Source of the DNA: Saccharothrix violaceirubra
GTDB taxonomy: Bacteria; Actinomycetota; Actinomycetes; Mycobacteriales; Pseudonocardiaceae
DNA: 64,000 nucleotides
Assembly: GCF_014203755.1 (NCBI RefSeq)
Contig: NZ_JACHJS010000001.1
Location: 124,001-188,000 of the forward strand
Reading direction: 5' to 3'
A program made the position numbers and the translations under genes. Numbering within the stretch: the first letter of the stretch is position 1; the number at the start of each line of letters is the position of its first letter. The notes under the pieces were generated by a model. That model ran no database searches. It saw nothing but the letters and a program-made list of their open reading frames with translations, and was not told the DNA's origin. Positions 16,668 to 26,469 of the stretch are shown here, piece by piece.

Positions 16668-17423
16668 TCAGCAGGCGTTCACGGTGGGCGCGTCGACCAG
16701 GTAGGTCCTGCTGACGAACATGCCCGACGCGATCCGGTACCAGATCGCGGACGTGCCCTGCGCGCCGGTGATCTTCTGGCCGGTGGTCTGGCATTCCAGG
16801 CGCAGCTGCGCGTAGTTGGCGGCGAGACCGACCTGGGACGCGGTGACCGAGGGCGCGGACCGCACGTTGAGCGGGCCGCCCTCCGTGCGCACGTAGGCGA
16901 CCGGGGCGGTGCCGGTCCACTCGAAGGTCACGGTCACCCACGCGTTGTCGGTGAGCTTGAGGCCGTCCCAGAACACGCCGTCGGCGAGGTCGATCCCGGC
17001 CGGGTTGGACACCGTGCGGCCGAACTGGTCTTTGCCGCCGTTGTACTTGTCCTGGTAGGCGGCCTGCGCCTCGGGCTTGCCCTGGGGCAGGCCGGTCCAC
17101 GTCTGCCGGGTCGCGTTCCAGTAGTCGTCCTTGGTGTTCCACGGGCCGACGTCCCACACCGGCGCCCACTCGCAACGACCGTTGGACGCGCACACCTTGA
17201 CGCTGTACGTGCCGGTGCCCTTGGGCGACAGGCCCAGGCGCGACGGCAGCGCCACGAAGTGGTCCCGGTCGGTGATCACGTGCCCGTTCGCGGTCGTGCC
17301 GCCGACCAGGCCCTCGCGCGTGGCGAACACCCGGTACTCCAGGCCGGCCGAAGGCGCGGCCGTCGCCGGCACCGCGAGGGCGATCATCAGGACCAACGCG
17401 GCGAGCGGTGCGAAGCGGCGCAT
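16668..17423 (-). CDS. Secreted protein with C-terminal SH3-like domain
   Basis: A 251-residue exported protein. The signal peptide is [25 protein letters not shown] with likely cleavage after ATA. The mature part has an approximately 150-residue domain with [14 protein letters not shown] and [19 protein letters not shown], then a bacterial SH3-like segment with the characteristic LNVRSAPS near residue 187. Such domains usually bind peptidoglycan or help anchor cell-wall proteins; no hydrolase motif is recognised. The start ATG 17423 has GGAGGAG 8 nt upstream. It sits between menA and menE without obvious link. Confidence 0.8.
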   Translation of the reverse strand: MRRFAPLAALVLMIALAVPATAAPSAGLEYRVFATREGLVGGTTANGHVITDRDHFVALPSRLGLSPKGTGTYSVKVCASNGRCEWAPVWDVGPWNTKDDYWNATRQTWTGLPQGKPEAQAAYQDKYNGGKDQFGRTVSNPAGIDLADGVFWDGLKLTDNAWVTVTFEWTGTAPVAYVRTEGGPLNVRSAPSVTASQVGLAANYAQLRLECQTTGQKITGAQGTSAIWYRIASGMFVSRTYLVDAPTVNAC

Positions 17424-17484
17424 GGGACGACTCCTCCGGTGCGGGATCTCTTCGGAGAAATCGACCGGCGGTGCACCGACCTGC

Positions 17485-18521
17485 CTACTCGAAGGTGTGA
17501 GCCACCGCCGTCCGGTCGACCTTGCCCGGACCACGCAGCGGCAGGGCGTCCGCGAACGCCACCCGCTTGGGCACCGCGAACCGGCCGACCTCGGCGCGCA
17601 CGGCCGCGGCCAGCCCCTCGACCGCCGGCGGGTCCGCCGGGTCGACCGCCACGACGACCGCCACGACGACCTGACCCCATTCCGCGTCCGGCACGCCCAC
17701 CACGCACGCCTCCAGCACGCCGGGCCGGGCCGCGAGCACCCGTTCCACCGCGGCCGGGTCGACCTTCTCGCCGCCCGTGACGATCACGTCGTCGGCCCGG
17801 CCCAGCACCCGCAACACGCCGTCGTCGAGCACGCCGAGGTCGTCCGTGCGGAACCACTCGCCGAACCGCTCACCACCCCGGTAGCCCAGCGCCAGCGTCG
17901 GACCGGCCAGCTCGACCCGGCCGTCCACGATCCGCACCCGCACACCGTCCAGCGGCACGCCGTCGTACACGCACCCGCCGGCCGTCTCGCTCATCCCGTA
18001 CGTGGTCACCAGTCGCACGCCCAGCTCACGGCCGCGCGCCAGCAGGTGCGGCGGCGTGGCCGCGCCGCCGACGAGCACCGCGTCGAACCCGCGCACCGCC
18101 GCCAGCCCCGGACCGTCGGCCGCGATCAGCCGGGCCAACTGCGTGGGCACCAGCGCGGTGTAGTGCGGACCCGGCTCGGCGAGCACGGGACGTGCGGCGG
18201 CGGCGAACCCCGAGGCGCGGAACCCGGCCGACAGGTCCGTGCGCCCCGGCTCGGTGCCGGCCACGACCGACCGGACCAGCACCTGCACGCCCGCGATGTG
18301 CGTGGGCGGCAACGCGAGCAGCCACGTGCCCGGCCCGCCCAGCCGCGCGTGCGTGGCCTCGGCGGACACGACCAGCGCCTCCGCCGACAGCAGCACGGTC
18401 TTGGGTCCGCCGGTCGACCCGGACGTGGGCACGGCCAGCAGCGCGTCCGCCTCCCAGCCCGGCCCGCCGTCGGTCAGCAGGCCGGGGTCGAGCACGTCGG
18501 CGAGCGCGTCCCGCAGCTTCA

Positions 18522-18522
<1 letters not shown>
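17485..18522 (-). CDS. menE: o-Succinylbenzoate-CoA ligase
   Basis: A 345-residue adenylate-forming enzyme making OSB-CoA from o-succinylbenzoate in menaquinone synthesis. It has the AMP-binding P-loop TSGSTGGPKTVLLS near residue 35, the YGMSETAGGCVYDG motif, the FRTDDLG/ADDVIVTGGEKVDP hinge and the catalytic lysine region near the C-terminus (RGPGKVDRTAV). It is shorter than the roughly 480-residue Bacillus type, as in actinobacterial MenE. The start overlaps the menB stop by one base (TGATG), so menB-menE are coupled. Confidence 0.93.
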
Positions 18523-19433
<911 letters not shown>

Positions 19434-19439
19434 TCCGCG

Positions 19440-19445
19440 ACTGTA
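19440..19445 (-). promoter_or_regulatory. -10 element TACAGT of the leaderless menB promoter
   Basis: TACAGT on the minus strand, 6 nt before GTG 19433. Confidence 0.6.
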
Positions 19446-19495
19446 TGCCCGGCCACCGCTCTCAGCTTCGGCCGGGGCCGCCCGCCACGCTGGGC

Positions 19496-19501
19496 GACAA
19501 T
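19496..19501 (+). promoter_or_regulatory. -10-like element GACAAT for menD
   Basis: GACAAT is 6 nt before GTG 19508. It fits the window's leaderless pattern except for G at the first position, so it is a weaker call. Confidence 0.4.
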
Positions 19502-19507
19502 GGGCCG

Positions 19508-21133
19508 GTGAACCCGTCCACCGCGCAGGCCGAGGTGCTTGTCGACGAACTGATCCGCAACGGCGTGAGGCACGTGGTGCTCAGCCCCGGATCGCGCAAC
19601 GCACCCCTGTCGTTCGCCCTGGAACGAGCCGCGTCCGCCGGGCGCCTCGCCTTGCACGTGCGCATCGACGAGCGCTCCGCCGGGTTCCTGGCGCTGGGCC
19701 TGGCCCGCGGCGGCGGCGAGGTCACGGCCGTGACCTGCACGTCCGGCACGGCGGTTGCCAACCTGCACCCGGCCGTGCTCGAAGCGCGGTACGCGGGCGT
19801 GCCGCTGATCGCGCTGACCGCGGACCGGCCGGTCGAGTTGTACCGGACCGGCGCCAGCCAGACCGTGGACCAGCACGGGCTGTTCGGCCTGGACACGCTC
19901 CAGTTCCCGATCGCCGAGCGGCGGGCCGGGCAGAACGGGCTGTGGCGGTCGCTGGTGTGCCGGGCCGTGGCGACCGCGCGTGATGGCGGGCCGGTGCACG
20001 TGAACGTGCCGTTCCGGGAACCGCTCGTGCCGGACGGGTCGGCGTGGGACCTCGAAGACCTGGACGGCCGACCGTTCGACCAGCCGTGGACGCGGGTGGC
20101 GCCGCGCACCACCACGTCCGTGCACAGCGCCGACCACCTCGGGCCGCGCACGCTGGTGATCGTGGGCGACGGCGCCGACCCGGCGGTCCTCGACCTCGCC
20201 GAGCGGGCCGGGTGGCCGGTCGTCGCCGAGCCGACCGCGTGCGGGCTGCGGCACGGGTCGTTGCTGCTCAACGCCGACACGCTGCCGCCCGAACTGACCC
20301 CGGACGCGGTGGTCGTCGCCGGGCGGGCGACGTTGTCGCGCGGCGTGCTCGCGGTGATCGGGCTCGCGCGCGTCGTGCACGCGGTCAGCGCGCACCCCGA
20401 GTGGCCGGACCCGCGGTTCGCGGTGACGCACACGTCCACACACCTGGTGCTGGGCGAGCACGAGGTGGACCCGGAGTGGCTGACCGCGTGGCAGCACGCG
20501 GACAAGGCGGCGGCGGACGTGGTGTCCGAACTGCTCGCCGCGCAGCCGTGGCCGACCGGGCTGCACGTGGCACGCGACCTGCTGCGCAGCCTGCCGTCCG
20601 GGACGAACCTGTTCCTCGGCTCGTCGAACCCCGTGCGGGACGTGGACCTGGTGGCCGTGCCGCGCCCGGACGTGACCGTGCACGCGAACCGGGGCGTGGC
20701 GGGCATCGACGGCAGCGTGTCCACGGCGGCGGGCATCGCGTTGAGCGCGGGTCCGACCGTGGCGCTGCTCGGCGACCTGACGTTCCTGCACGACTCGGGC
20801 GGGCTGCTGGTCGGGCCGCTGGAGGAGCGGCCGGACCTGACCGTGGTCGTGCTCAACGACGACGGCGGCGGGATCTTCACCCTCCTGGAGCAGGGTGCGC
20901 CCGAGCACGCGGCTGGTTTCGAACGCGTCTTCGGCACCCCGCACGGCGTGGACCTGGCGCACCTGTGTGCCGCCCACCACGTTCCGCACGTACTCGTGGG
21001 AAGTCCGGACGAATTGAGACGCGAGGTGTCGTCCGTTCGCGGGGTGAAAGTCGTGGAAATCCGGGCGGAACGGGCGGAATTGCGCGAACTCCATGCCCGG
21101 CTCAAGGGTGCCGTGTCAATGGGGTTCCAATAG
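19508..21133 (+). CDS. menD: 2-succinyl-5-enolpyruvyl-6-hydroxy-3-cyclohexene-1-carboxylate synthase
   Basis: A 541-residue ThDP-dependent enzyme that adds a succinyl-semialdehyde unit from 2-oxoglutarate to isochorismate, the first committed menaquinone step. It shows LSPGSRNAPLSFALERA at the N-terminus, the catalytic-Glu region RIDERSAGFLALGLA, the middle domain, and the ThDP/Mg motif LGDLTFLHDSGGL ... NDDGGGIFTLLEQG. The frame opens upstream at 19445, but GTG 19508 gives the family N-terminus and a 6-nt spaced -10-like element. It is separated from menF by three kilobases. Confidence 0.96.
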   Translation: MNPSTAQAEVLVDELIRNGVRHVVLSPGSRNAPLSFALERAASAGRLALHVRIDERSAGFLALGLARGGGEVTAVTCTSGTAVANLHPAVLEARYAGVPLIALTADRPVELYRTGASQTVDQHGLFGLDTLQFPIAERRAGQNGLWRSLVCRAVATARDGGPVHVNVPFREPLVPDGSAWDLEDLDGRPFDQPWTRVAPRTTTSVHSADHLGPRTLVIVGDGADPAVLDLAERAGWPVVAEPTACGLRHGSLLLNADTLPPELTPDAVVVAGRATLSRGVLAVIGLARVVHAVSAHPEWPDPRFAVTHTSTHLVLGEHEVDPEWLTAWQHADKAAADVVSELLAAQPWPTGLHVARDLLRSLPSGTNLFLGSSNPVRDVDLVAVPRPDVTVHANRGVAGIDGSVSTAAGIALSAGPTVALLGDLTFLHDSGGLLVGPLEERPDLTVVVLNDDGGGIFTLLEQGAPEHAAGFERVFGTPHGVDLAHLCAAHHVPHVLVGSPDELRREVSSVRGVKVVEIRAERAELRELHARLKGAVSMGFQ

Positions 21134-21177
21134 TCAGGAGCCTGCGCTTGGGGGTACAGCGCGTGGTGCCGCGTCGA

Positions 21178-21183
21178 TAGCTT
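21178..21183 (+). promoter_or_regulatory. -10 element TAGCTT of a leaderless promoter
   Basis: TAGCTT is 7 nt before ATG 21191 of the M1 peptidase gene. Confidence 0.6.
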
Positions 21184-21190
21184 CAGCCGC

Positions 21191-22681
21191 ATGTCCCTTC
21201 GAGCGAAGCTCACCATCGGCACCGCCACCGCGGCGTCACTGTTGTTGCTCGCCGGAACCGCGTCCGCCGCGACACCGGGCGCACCGGGTATCGGCGACCC
21301 GTACTACCCGAACGCGGGCAACGGCGGCTACGACGTTTCGCACTACGACGTCAGACTCAACTACCGGCCCTCCGACGACAACCTTTCCGGAACCACCACG
21401 ATCACCGCGAAGGCCACCCAGGACCTGACCGGGTTCAACCTGGACTTCGTGCTGAACGTGAGTTCCGTGCGGGTCAACAACCGCGTCGCGTCCTTCAAGA
21501 CCGAGAAGGGCGAATTGGTCGTCGACCCGAAGGCGACCCTGCGCAAGGGCGCCGACCTGACGATCGTCGTGACCTATTCGGACGCGCCCTCGAAGCGTTC
21601 GGTGGACGGCTACACGGCCTGGCGCCGCACGGCCGACGGCGCGCTGGCGATCGACGAGCCGGACGCCGCCCCGTGGTGGTACCCGAGCAACAACCACCCG
21701 ACGGACAAGGCGACGTTCGACGTGTCGGTGTCCGTGCCGGACGGCTTGGAGGTGGTTTCCAACGGCACGTTCGCGGGCACGGTCAAGCAGATCAACGGCT
21801 GGACCCGGTGGCGCTGGCGCAGTGTGAAGCCGCAGGCCACGTACCTGACGTTCGTGGCGATCGGCCAGTTCGAGGTGCGCCACCAGGTCGCGCCCAACGG
21901 GCAGCCGTTCGTCACCGCGTACTCGTTGAGCAGCGACAGCGCCGACGACGAGGCGGCCAAGGCCAGCGTCGAGCGCACGCCCGAGATCGTCGAGTTCCTT
22001 GAGGGCAGCTTCGGGCCCTATCCGTTCGAGGCGCAGGGCGGCGTCGTGACGCCGGGCATCAACTTCGCGCTGGAGAACCAGACGCGGTCGACCTACGGCA
22101 CCGCCTTCTTCCGGCGTGGCGCGAACACCTACGTCGTGGCGCACGAGAACGCCCACCAGTGGTGGGGCGACTCGGTGTCCGTGCACGCGTGGCGCAACAT
22201 CTGGCTGAACGAGGGGTTCGCCAGCTACGCGGAATTCCTGTGGTCGGAGTACATCGGCGAGGGAACGGCTCAGGAGAACGCGCAGTTCACCTACGACCTG
22301 TACCCGGCCGACAGCCCGTTCTGGCAGGTGCTGCCCGGTGACCCGGGTGCCGACAAGCAGTTCGACGGCGCGGTTTACGACCGCGGCGCGTTGGCCGTGC
22401 ACGCGTTGCGCGTGGCAGTCGGCGACCAGCACTTCTTCGAGATCCTGAAGACCTGGCTGGCCAAGAAGAAGTACGGCGACGCGACCATCGAGGAATTCGT
22501 GGCGCACGCCGAGAAGATTTCCGGCAAGCCGCTCGTCGAGCTTTTCCAGACCTGGTTGTTCACCAAGGGCAAGCCGGCCGCCGCGCCGGGCGGCCAGGTC
22601 GGCATCGCGGCGAAGTCCGTCGCCAAGCCGAAGTCGTTCGACCAGATCCGTGAGACCCACCGGATCCTGTCGCAGTCGTAA
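21191..22681 (+). CDS. Secreted M1-family (aminopeptidase N-like) zinc metallopeptidase
   Basis: A 496-residue exported peptidase. The signal peptide is MSLRAKLTIGTATAASLLLL... with a probable ASA-A cleavage near residue 27. An N-terminal beta-saddle domain is followed by the thermolysin-like domain with the zinc motif VVAHENAHQWWGD and the third ligand in NIWLNEGFASYAEF. The exopeptidase GAMEN segment is replaced by GINFALENQT. It lacks the large C-terminal helical domain of PepN, as in other secreted short M1 enzymes. It is leaderless by spacing and ends in a strong terminator. Confidence 0.92.
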   Translation: MSLRAKLTIGTATAASLLLLAGTASAATPGAPGIGDPYYPNAGNGGYDVSHYDVRLNYRPSDDNLSGTTTITAKATQDLTGFNLDFVLNVSSVRVNNRVASFKTEKGELVVDPKATLRKGADLTIVVTYSDAPSKRSVDGYTAWRRTADGALAIDEPDAAPWWYPSNNHPTDKATFDVSVSVPDGLEVVSNGTFAGTVKQINGWTRWRWRSVKPQATYLTFVAIGQFEVRHQVAPNGQPFVTAYSLSSDSADDEAAKASVERTPEIVEFLEGSFGPYPFEAQGGVVTPGINFALENQTRSTYGTAFFRRGANTYVVAHENAHQWWGDSVSVHAWRNIWLNEGFASYAEFLWSEYIGEGTAQENAQFTYDLYPADSPFWQVLPGDPGADKQFDGAVYDRGALAVHALRVAVGDQHFFEILKTWLAKKKYGDATIEEFVAHAEKISGKPLVELFQTWLFTKGKPAAAPGGQVGIAAKSVAKPKSFDQIRETHRILSQS

Positions 22682-22697
22682 TCCGCGTGGAATGACG

Positions 22698-22731
22698 CCA
22701 CCCCGTCCGGGAAGATCGCCGGACGGGGTGG
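22698..22731 (+). terminator. Intrinsic terminator after the M1 peptidase gene
   Basis: A 13-bp perfect stem (CCACCCCGTCCGG / CCGGACGGGGTGG) with an 8-nt loop, followed by TTT at 22732-22734. Confidence 0.85.
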
Positions 22732-22754
22732 TTTCCGCGTTCGGGAGGCGTGTG

Positions 22755-23507
22755 ATGGGTGGGTACGGGTTCGTCGGCACGGGTGCGATCACGGCGGCGG
22801 TCGTCGAGGGTCTGGGCGGCGGGGAGATCCACCTGTCGCCGCGTGGCCGCGAGGTCGGGCGCGTGCTGGCCGACCGGTTCCCCGGCGTCCGGGTGTGCGC
22901 GACCAACCAGGAGGTGCTCGACCGCGCGGACGTCGTCGTGCTCGCCGTCCGCCCGCCGGTGGCCCCCGACGTGCTGCCCGGCCTGGAGTTCCGGCCCGAC
23001 CACGTCGTGGTCAGCGCGATCGCCGGCCTGGAGATCGCCCGGTTGCGGGACTGGACCGGGCCGGTGGCCGCGATCGTCCGGTCGATCCCGCTGCCCGGTG
23101 CCGCCCGCGGCCGCAGCCTCACCGCCCTGTACCCCGACCACCCGGTGGCCCGGGACCTGTTCGAGCGGGTGGGCGGCGTGGTCGTGCCGGAGGAGGAGCG
23201 GACGCTGGACGCGTTCAGCACGGTGACCGGGACCTTCGCCGCCTACCTCGAGTACCTGACGACGATCACGCGCTGGCTCGCCGACCAGGGGGTGGCGGCC
23301 GGTACCGCGAGCGCGTACCTCCGCCACATCCACGGCACGCTCGGCGAGTCGCTGCCGGCCGCGGAGTCCCTGACCGCCCTGTCCGCCGAGTTCACCACGC
23401 CGGGCGGGCTCAACGAGCGGTTCGCGACCACGCTGCGCGCGGCGGGTGTGCCGGACACCGTCCGCCGGACCCTGGACGAACTCCTGGCCGGGCTGCGCGA
23501 CCGCTAG
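22755..23507 (+). CDS. Pyrroline-5-carboxylate reductase-like NAD(P)-dependent oxidoreductase
   Basis: A 250-residue Rossmann protein starting GGYGFVGTGAITAAVVEGL, with VVLAVRPPVAPDVLPGL and the helical C-terminal dimer domain of the ProC family. The N-terminal glycine motif and VRSIPLPGAARG fit the family, but the C-terminal TPGG motif is reduced to TTPGGLNERF. It may be a ProC paralogue with another substrate rather than the proline enzyme. ATG 22755 has GGGAGG 6-7 nt upstream. Its stop and the menF stop overlap within a shared CTAG. Confidence 0.82.
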   Translation: MGGYGFVGTGAITAAVVEGLGGGEIHLSPRGREVGRVLADRFPGVRVCATNQEVLDRADVVVLAVRPPVAPDVLPGLEFRPDHVVVSAIAGLEIARLRDWTGPVAAIVRSIPLPGAARGRSLTALYPDHPVARDLFERVGGVVVPEEERTLDAFSTVTGTFAAYLEYLTTITRWLADQGVAAGTASAYLRHIHGTLGESLPAAESLTALSAEFTTPGGLNERFATTLRAAGVPDTVRRTLDELLAGLRDR

Positions 23508-24724
23508 GAGAGGGCCTCGCGCAGCGGGCGCATCTTGGCGTGCGCCTCGCGGACCTCGGTGTCGGGGTCGGAGGAGGCGACCAGGCCGCAGCCGGCGAAC
23601 AGGCGGGCGGTGCGGCCCTCGACGTCGGCGCAGCGCAGCGCGATGCCCAGTTCGCCGTCGCCGCTGCCGTCGATCCAGCCCACCGGACCGGCGTAGCGAC
23701 CGCGGTCCATCCGCTCCAGGTCGGCGATCATGGCCAGAGCGGCGGCGCGGGGCGTGCCGCCCACGGCGGCGGTCGGGTGCACGGCCGCGCCCAGGCCCAG
23801 CAGCGAGGGCGAGTCGCGCAGCGTGCCGACGACGTCGCTGGACAGGTGCGACACGTTGGGCAGGTGCAGTACGGCCGGCCCGTCCACCGACAGCGAGGAG
23901 CAGTACGGCCGCAACGCGTCGGCCAGGGATCGCACGGCGTACCGGTGCTCGTCCAGGTCCTTCTCCGACGTCAGCAGCGCCGAGGCGAGTTCGGCGTCGG
24001 ACAGCCCGTCACGCGGCCAGGTCGTGCCGGCCAGCACCCGGGAGTCCACCACCTGGCCGGTGCGGCGCAGCAGCAGTTCGGGGGTCGCGCCGATCAGGCC
24101 GTCGACCGCGTAGGCCCAGCAGTCGGGGTAGCGGCGGGCCAGGACCGACAGCAGGTGGCGCTGGTCGATGTCCTCGTCGGCCACGGCCAGCAGGTCGTGG
24201 GCGAGCACGACCTTGGCCGCCTCGCCCGCCCGCATCCGGTCCACCGCCGTGCGGACCGCCTCGCGGTACGCCGGGACCGGCAGTCGGCCGTCGAGGTACC
24301 GCACTCCGGTCGGCCGCCGAACAGCCGTCACGGGCAGTTCCGGGTCGGTGCCGATCGTGGTCACCCACGAGTGGTTCCCACGCCGGCCGACGATCACCTC
24401 GGGCACGATCAGCACCGAGCGGTCCTCGTCGCCGAACGCCAGCGAGACGAACGCCACCGGCCCGCTGCCGGGCACGCCCACCTCGTCCACCACGTCCAGC
24501 GACGCCGTGAACTCCGCCCACCACCGGTCGGCCAGCGCGAACCGGTCCGGCCCGGAGATCTCGAACCGGGCGGCCTCACCCCATCCGACCAGGCCCGATC
24601 CGTTCCGCACCCAGGCCAGCGCGCCGATGGGCGCGGGCAGCGCGGCGAGGAGTCCGGTGTCCCCGGCACGCCTGGTCAGGACGCCGAGCCGGGTTCCGGT
24701 CCGCGAGGCAGGGGCAGTCGTCAC
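23504..24724 (-). CDS. menF: Isochorismate synthase
   Basis: A 406-residue chorismate-utilising enzyme supplying isochorismate to MenD. Conserved segments are VLAHDLLAVADEDID, GATPELLLRRTGQVVDSRVL, the TSEKDLDEHRYAV stretch, VHPTAAVGGTPR and LFAGCGLVASSDPDTE, which bind chorismate and Mg. It could alternatively serve siderophore synthesis (DhbC/EntC type), but its position among men genes favours MenF and no siderophore genes are near. GTG 24724 has a TACCCT -10 at 7 nt (leaderless). It converges with the ProC-like gene, sharing CTAG. Confidence 0.9.
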   Translation of the reverse strand: MTTAPASRTGTRLGVLTRRAGDTGLLAALPAPIGALAWVRNGSGLVGWGEAARFEISGPDRFALADRWWAEFTASLDVVDEVGVPGSGPVAFVSLAFGDEDRSVLIVPEVIVGRRGNHSWVTTIGTDPELPVTAVRRPTGVRYLDGRLPVPAYREAVRTAVDRMRAGEAAKVVLAHDLLAVADEDIDQRHLLSVLARRYPDCWAYAVDGLIGATPELLLRRTGQVVDSRVLAGTTWPRDGLSDAELASALLTSEKDLDEHRYAVRSLADALRPYCSSLSVDGPAVLHLPNVSHLSSDVVGTLRDSPSLLGLGAAVHPTAAVGGTPRAAALAMIADLERMDRGRYAGPVGWIDGSGDGELGIALRCADVEGRTARLFAGCGLVASSDPDTEVREAHAKMRPLREALS

Positions 24725-24731
24725 GCAGTCG

Positions 24732-24737
24732 AGGGTA
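24732..24737 (-). promoter_or_regulatory. -10 element TACCCT of the leaderless menF promoter
   Basis: TACCCT on the minus strand, 7 nt before GTG 24724. Confidence 0.6.
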
Positions 24738-24773
24738 TGGAGTCGACCCTGAGATTCCCCGCCCGCCCGGCCC

Positions 24774-24779
24774 TAGACT
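24774..24779 (+). promoter_or_regulatory. -10 element TAGACT of a leaderless promoter
   Basis: TAGACT is 8 nt before GTG 24788, supporting that start over GTG 24791. Confidence 0.55.
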
Positions 24780-24787
24780 CCTGCGCT

Positions 24788-25222
24788 GTGGTGGACGACG
24801 CAGTGGTGACCCGTGCTCGCCCGAAGGGACGACTCCTCGTCGGCCGGGCCCTGCTCGTCCTCGGGCTGCTCGTGACGCTGATCGGGCTCGTGCTGGTGGG
24901 CGCGTGCTTCAAGGACGACCTGGCGATCGAGAAACGCACAGGTCATGTGACGGCCGAGGTGGTCTCGGTCTCGTTCCAGCGCACGGTCGTCCGGTTCGCG
25001 ACGCCCGACGGCGCGGTGTACAGCCCGTCGCAGGGCGTGCTCTACCCGGACGGCCTCGAACCCGGGCAGCTCGTCCGCGTCGAGTACGACACCGCGAACC
25101 CGGAGCTGGCCCGTGTGCAGGGCCGCACGTACACGCTCGCGTTGCTGCCAGTGGGCACGTTCCTGCTCGCCGTGTGGGCCGTGCTCGCGGTGCCGGTCTG
25201 GTGGCTTCGCCGACGCGTGTGA
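24788..25222 (+). CDS. DUF3592-like two-helix membrane protein
   Basis: A 144-residue protein with a helix near residues 20-40 (LLVLGLLVTLIGLVLVG), a beta-rich extracytoplasmic domain (TAEVVSVSFQRTVVRFATPDG, VRVEYDTANPELARV) and a second helix near the C-terminus ending WWLRRRV. This is the DUF3592 layout. Mycobacteria have a membrane protein gene between menD and mgtA, probably the counterpart. Function unknown. The frame is open far upstream as a shadow of other genes. Confidence 0.8.
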   Translation: MVDDAVVTRARPKGRLLVGRALLVLGLLVTLIGLVLVGACFKDDLAIEKRTGHVTAEVVSVSFQRTVVRFATPDGAVYSPSQGVLYPDGLEPGQLVRVEYDTANPELARVQGRTYTLALLPVGTFLLAVWAVLAVPVWWLRRRV

Positions 25223-25251
25223 CACCTCTCCCCGAAAATGGGCTTCGTATG

Positions 25252-25257
25252 TAACAT
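25252..25257 (+). promoter_or_regulatory. -10 element TAACAT of the leaderless paa promoter
   Basis: TAACAT is 7 nt before ATG 25265 of paaA. No ribosome-binding site and no clear PaaR operator are visible. Confidence 0.6.
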
Positions 25258-25264
25258 CGGTCGC

Positions 25265-26188
25265 ATGGACCTCGAAGCCCGGTTCGAGCGCACGATCGCG
25301 TCCGAGCAGCGCGTCGAGCCCCGGGACTGGATGCCCGAGGGCTACCGGAAGACGCTGGTCAGGCAGATCGCCCAGCACGCGCACTCCGAGATCATCGGCA
25401 TGCAGCCCGAGGGGAACTGGATCACCCGCGCGCCGTCGCTGCGCCGCAAGGCGATCCTGCTCGCCAAGGTCCAGGACGAGGCCGGCCACGGGCTCTACCT
25501 GTACGCCGCCACCGAGACCCTCGGCGCCGACCGCGCCGACCTCACCGAGAAGCTGATCACCGGTCGGCAGAAGTACTCGTCGATCTTCAACTACCCCACG
25601 CCCTCGTACGCCGACGTCGGCGTGATCGGCTGGCTGGTCGACGGCGCCGCGATCTGCAACCAGGTCCCGCTGTGCCGCACCTCCTACGGCCCGTACGCGC
25701 GGGCCATGATCCGCATCTGCAAGGAGGAGTCCTTCCATCAGCGCCAGGGCTACGAGCTGCTGCTGACGATGATGGCCGGCACCGACGCCCAGCGCGCCAT
25801 GGTCCAGGAGTCCGTCGACCGCTTCTGGTGGCCCGCGCTGATGATGTTCGGCCCGCCCGACGCCGAGAGCACCAACTCCGAGCAGTCGCTGGCGTGGCGG
25901 ATCAAACGCGACACCAACGACGAGCTGCGCCAGAAGTTCGTGGACATGACCGTGCCGCAGGCCGAGAAGCTCGGCGTGACGCTGCCCGATCCGGAGCTGC
26001 GCTGGAACGCCGAACGCGGCCACCACGACTTCGGGCAGCCCGACTGGGACGAGTTCTGGCAGGTCGTGAAGGGCAACGGACCGGCCGGCGCCCAACGCCT
26101 CGCCCACCGGCGCAAGGCGCACGAAGACGGCGAGTGGGTGCGTGAGGCCGCACGTGTGCACTCGGAGAAGAAGCGGGGTGTCGAATGA
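25265..26188 (+). CDS. paaA: Ring-1,2-phenylacetyl-CoA epoxidase subunit PaaA (catalytic)
   Basis: A 307-residue ferritin-fold diiron oxygenase that epoxidises phenylacetyl-CoA. Diiron ligands are seen in [13 protein letters not shown] and [13 protein letters not shown] (each ExxH). It starts [20 protein letters not shown], typical of the family. First gene of a five-gene operon with all neighbours overlapping. Start ATG 25265 is set by the -10 spacing; the frame has an upstream ATG at 25238 that is less likely. Confidence 0.97.
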   Translation: MDLEARFERTIASEQRVEPRDWMPEGYRKTLVRQIAQHAHSEIIGMQPEGNWITRAPSLRRKAILLAKVQDEAGHGLYLYAATETLGADRADLTEKLITGRQKYSSIFNYPTPSYADVGVIGWLVDGAAICNQVPLCRTSYGPYARAMIRICKEESFHQRQGYELLLTMMAGTDAQRAMVQESVDRFWWPALMMFGPPDAESTNSEQSLAWRIKRDTNDELRQKFVDMTVPQAEKLGVTLPDPELRWNAERGHHDFGQPDWDEFWQVVKGNGPAGAQRLAHRRKAHEDGEWVREAARVHSEKKRGVE

Positions 26189-26469
26189 GCGCGTCGTGGC
26201 CGCTGTGGGAGGTCTTCGTCCGGGGCAAGCGCGGGCTCAACCACGTGCACGTCGGCTCGCTGCACGCGCCCGACGCCGAGATGGCCGTGCGCAACGCCCG
26301 TGACGTCTACACCCGGCGCAACGAGGGCGTGTCGATCTGGGTCGTGCCCGCCGCCGCGATCACCGCGTCGTCGCCGGACGAGAAGGACCCGTTCTTCGCG
26401 CCCAGCGGCGACAAGGTCTACCGGCACCCGACGTTCTACGAGATCCCCGAGGACGTGCCGCACCTGTGA
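26185..26469 (+). CDS. paaB: Phenylacetyl-CoA epoxidase subunit PaaB
   Basis: A 94-residue structural subunit that bridges PaaAC heterodimers in the epoxidase complex. The family signature is clear: [20 protein letters not shown] and [19 protein letters not shown]. The length equals the usual 90-95. ATG 26185 overlaps the paaA stop (ATGA); its stop overlaps paaC (GTGA). Confidence 0.96.
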   Translation: MSASWPLWEVFVRGKRGLNHVHVGSLHAPDAEMAVRNARDVYTRRNEGVSIWVVPAAAITASSPDEKDPFFAPSGDKVYRHPTFYEIPEDVPHL

